Origin: Pisolithus tinctorius
Lineage: Eukaryota; Basidiomycota; Agaricomycetes; Boletales; Pisolithaceae
NCBI GenBank assembly: GCA_024663395.1
Contig: JANFAH010000007.1
Location: 124,001 to 188,000, forward strand
Length of the DNA: 64,000 bases
Direction of reading: 5' to 3'
Of this stretch, positions 61,437 through 64,000 are shown piece after piece (the stretch's first letter is position 1; the number at the start of each line of letters is the position of its first letter). A model generated the notes under the pieces. That model was not told the DNA's origin and did no database searches. It saw only the letters and a program-made list of their open reading frames with translations. The position numbers and the translations under genes are program-made.

Positions 61437-63195
61437 GTGACTTTGTCCAGGAATACCATGCATCTGTGCCTCTGCGTGGACGACATTCTGCGACTCGTAT
61501 TTCGATGCATCGAAGATCGCTCGACGTTGTGTGCATTAGCCAGGACATGCCGCACCTTCAAGGAACCAGCTGTAGATTTGATTTGGGAGACTTTGACCGC
61601 CGTGGAACCTATCTTGCAGCGTCTCCCTTCTGCAAGGTTCGAGACGGAGACGGAGAGTGTGCAACCTGTAAGCATTTATTGTTGTCTCGTTTGGCAAGGC
61701 AGATAAACACCACCAATAGTTAGTGGGCGTCCGATGGCAGTACCTGGTACTATCACGTCCACTCAGTGACGATGACTGGAACATCATCCGGCGACTCTCA
61801 AGCCGTGTTCGAAGATTGAATGTGTTCTTCAACTATACACCACCGCGTGACGTAATGAATATCGGCGTTCCCAACTGGTTTGGTTTCCTCGCCTCTCCGC
61901 CAGATCCAAGCTTCCTTTTCCCAAACCTTCGCGCTTTATCAATCGAAGTGCCCTGTTCACTTTCTTCGATTAGAGCCAAGAATGTGCACACAGAGACTTA
62001 CCAGGCCGTCTTTCGTTTCTTCCGTCTTCTTATCGGACCACACCTGTCTGCCCTTCGGTTTGACATTCCTAGCAAATTCTACGCCCATCTCGACATCTCT
62101 TCCATACCAGCGCTTTGCCCAAACCTCCACATGTTGAGCGTACAAGGGTTCGACTTCCAAAGGTCTGAAAAAACCATGCATTTGTTGCACCGGGCAGTCT
62201 CCGAGTTCAGCCGTGTGGAGATTGTCAGGTCTAGTGTACCCTCCTGGCATGTACTGAGCAGTCTCGCTCAGGCGAATGCGCTGCGACGGTTGTCGGTGAC
62301 TTTTCCTTTTGACCTTGGCCCTGGGCCAGGGCACCTCACCGGCGACGTTTTCCCTCGACTTCGCGCTCTGGAAATTCGGGCGAGCTCCATTGCACAATGC
62401 ACAGATCTGTTCCGTTGGATTCCCCTCAATCAAGTCGCTGAGATGTTTATCTGTTTAGCGTCCCACGAATACCGCGATCCTTTGCAAGCACTGGTTGAGA
62501 TGTCATCTCTGGTTTCATCCCAGTGCCAGTCTCTGGATTTCCTCTGGATTTCGATTTCCCTGAATTTTTCCACCCGCCACGTCACATCTACTTGGTGGCG
62601 ATGTATGTTGGAACCCTACCAAACTTGCCATCACCTCAGGGTTATTGCACTGCAGGTTTCAAGTAGCCTGACACTTGCAGACAATGACTTGGAGGACATG
62701 GTCAAGGCTTGGCCACACTTGGAGGTGTTTCACCTATTTCCTGATAACAGTGAGGACCCTCCATTTCAGCTCACGTTTCGAGGAGTTACCGCCCTGCTAC
62801 ATCATTGCCCCGAGCTCAAGGATTTTACCTTGATGTTCCATGCAACCCCATTTCAACGCGTTGCTCGACTTAGCAACGGAAAACTCGTACGGAACACCTC
62901 GGTGAAGCGTATGGGAGTCCACACGTCCCCTGTTTCGGAAAATAGCGATGTCGCTGAATATCTCTCCATTATCATGCCGTCTTTGAAGATCATTCGTCTC
63001 ACAGAAAGGGCTCATGAGGCTTCATGGTCCTGGATATGCGCCCAGCTTCCACAGAAGCCCACAATTCAAGTGAACCTGCCGCCCATGAAGCTATACTCTC
63101 TACTAACTGGGGGTACCGAATCTGCGAGCGATGAGCAGATTTATGGCAGAGAGTGGTGCTGGATCTCTCCTGGTAGCAAGCGGAACCGATGTTAG
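61437..63195 (+). CDS. F-box protein with leucine-rich C-terminal part
   Basis: Two exons, 61437-61667 and 61720-63195, give 568 residues (start could also be the ATG at 61458). The F-box pattern is DDILRLVFRCIEDRSTLCALARTCRTFKEPAVDLIW. The rest is rich in L-x-x-L patterns typical of fungal F-box/LRR-like proteins (LFPNLRALSIEVP, FPRLRALEIRAS, ELKDFTLMF). Such proteins act as substrate receptors of SCF ubiquitin ligases; basidiomycetes carry large, fast-turning families. A truncated duplicate lies at 57624-58140. Lineage-typical gene, target unknown. Confidence 0.82.
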
Positions 63196-64000
63196 GCAGT
63201 GTGCAATAACCTGCGTATAGCCAGAAGAACGGAGTCATTCATCAAGTAATTAAAGTGATCAACTAGTTTGAAGCTCTCTATACATCTGTGGCAGCTTGTA
63301 ATATCCGCTGGCAAACAGAGAGATCTGCCTATTGTGGCACTTCTCGAGTTAGAGATGTTCGTTGGTTATATTGTATGCACAAGGCGTCATCGGGAAGTTC
63401 TTTATATCGAGATTTGACGTCATACCGAGGTAGCATGAGGGACTCGTGTCCAGTCAGGCATGCGGGATGGTAGCTGACGATACCATAGTGGCTCGTTGGT
63501 TCCTAGAGATCAGTGTATACGTAGTTTTTTTTTTGGTGTTACGATGTCGGTGTCTGCATTTGAAATTCGCTGGTTGTTGGGTCCATCATTCGCCCTTCAC
63601 CATGGCAGAATTCCCTGATGCGGATGGTTATCTAACCGTCAAGATGACGTCGATAAAAATGCAGACCGGCAGACTAAGTATAACTGAAAGATGGCGAGAC
63701 GTCACCGAGTTCCGGGCCCCCTGCAAATATCTTGCCATGGCTGATGCTGTCTGCAAACAGTTTTGCCAACTTCGGCCCAGCGCATCAAAGTTTCTTTGGA
63801 ATAGCTGTAAAATTTCCCAGATAACCACACACAAAGGAAGACAATCCAGTGCGGGAGGAGGTACGGAATTGAGCGGGATAAGAAATGTAACGATATATAA
63901 TGGAGATGAAATGGAATAATGGAGGGCACATCGTTACTTGATGGAAAGTTTCATCCTAAATGCGAAATATTAGTATGTAGAAAGTCATTGTGATGTATAT
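63196..64000. other. Intergenic, nothing recognised
   Basis: Overlapping short frames only, including a 157-codon plus frame (63446-63919) without any domain or intron pattern that supports it. Confidence 0.4.

Larger units (their letters stand above)
58659..63195. repeat. Tandem duplication unit 2 (decarboxylase + F-box)
   Basis: Intact counterpart of unit 1. Confidence 0.85.

Noticed and set aside
1..64000. tRNA or rRNA genes
   Set aside because: No B-box-like GGTTCGAATCC segment with a matching A-box, and no rRNA-like tract, was found by eye; a dedicated search could still find one.

Overview
The window reads as Agaricomycete (mushroom-forming basidiomycete) nuclear DNA. Most genes are broken by 48-70 bp GT-AG introns. 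The gene set is basidiomycete-like: a secreted A1 aspartic protease, BUD4 and SPA2 polarity proteins, DUF4470-MYND proteins, a HET-domain relic, an F-box protein and a Spt21-like protein. The mobile DNA (chromovirus, copia, small TA-target element) fits the same source.

Layout. 1-6453: partial aspartic protease (minus) divergent from a BUD4/anillin-like gene (plus). 6797-17508: a Ty3/gypsy chromovirus with 320-bp LTRs and a 5-bp target duplication. A complete Ty1/copia element (7411-12482, 291-bp LTRs, its own 5-bp duplication) sits inside the last part of the chromovirus reading frame and cuts off its chromodomain. 17509-21265: decayed sequence with an interrupted ORF, a HET-domain pseudogene and a strong hairpin. 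21266-33000: compact housekeeping/accessory block: TFIIIA-like zinc-finger gene, flavin monooxygenase and O-methyltransferase (divergent pair), MutY-type adenine glycosylase, an unknown single-exon gene, an APH-family kinase. 34205-45592: tandem duplication of about 5.3 kb (6.0 kb offset) carrying a DUF4470-MYND gene plus the first exon of SPA2; the second copy runs into the intact SPA2 gene (45391-48648). 48902-53432: Spt21/Ams2-like gene (minus). 54210-63195: second tandem duplication, each unit an aromatic-amino-acid decarboxylase (minus) followed by an F-box gene (plus). In unit 1 the decarboxylase coding exon is split by an 848-bp element with 28-bp inverted repeats and the F-box gene is a deleted relic; unit 2 is intact and keeps the empty insertion site.

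The main biological themes are cell polarity/cytokinesis (BUD4, SPA2), a candidate small specialised-metabolism pair (monooxygenase plus O-methyltransferase, the latter with a damaged splice acceptor), amino-acid decarboxylation, and genome turnover by nested retrotransposition, CpG decay and tandem duplication. All exon borders were inferred by reading splice consensus and frame by eye. No completely novel defence or signalling system was recognised.
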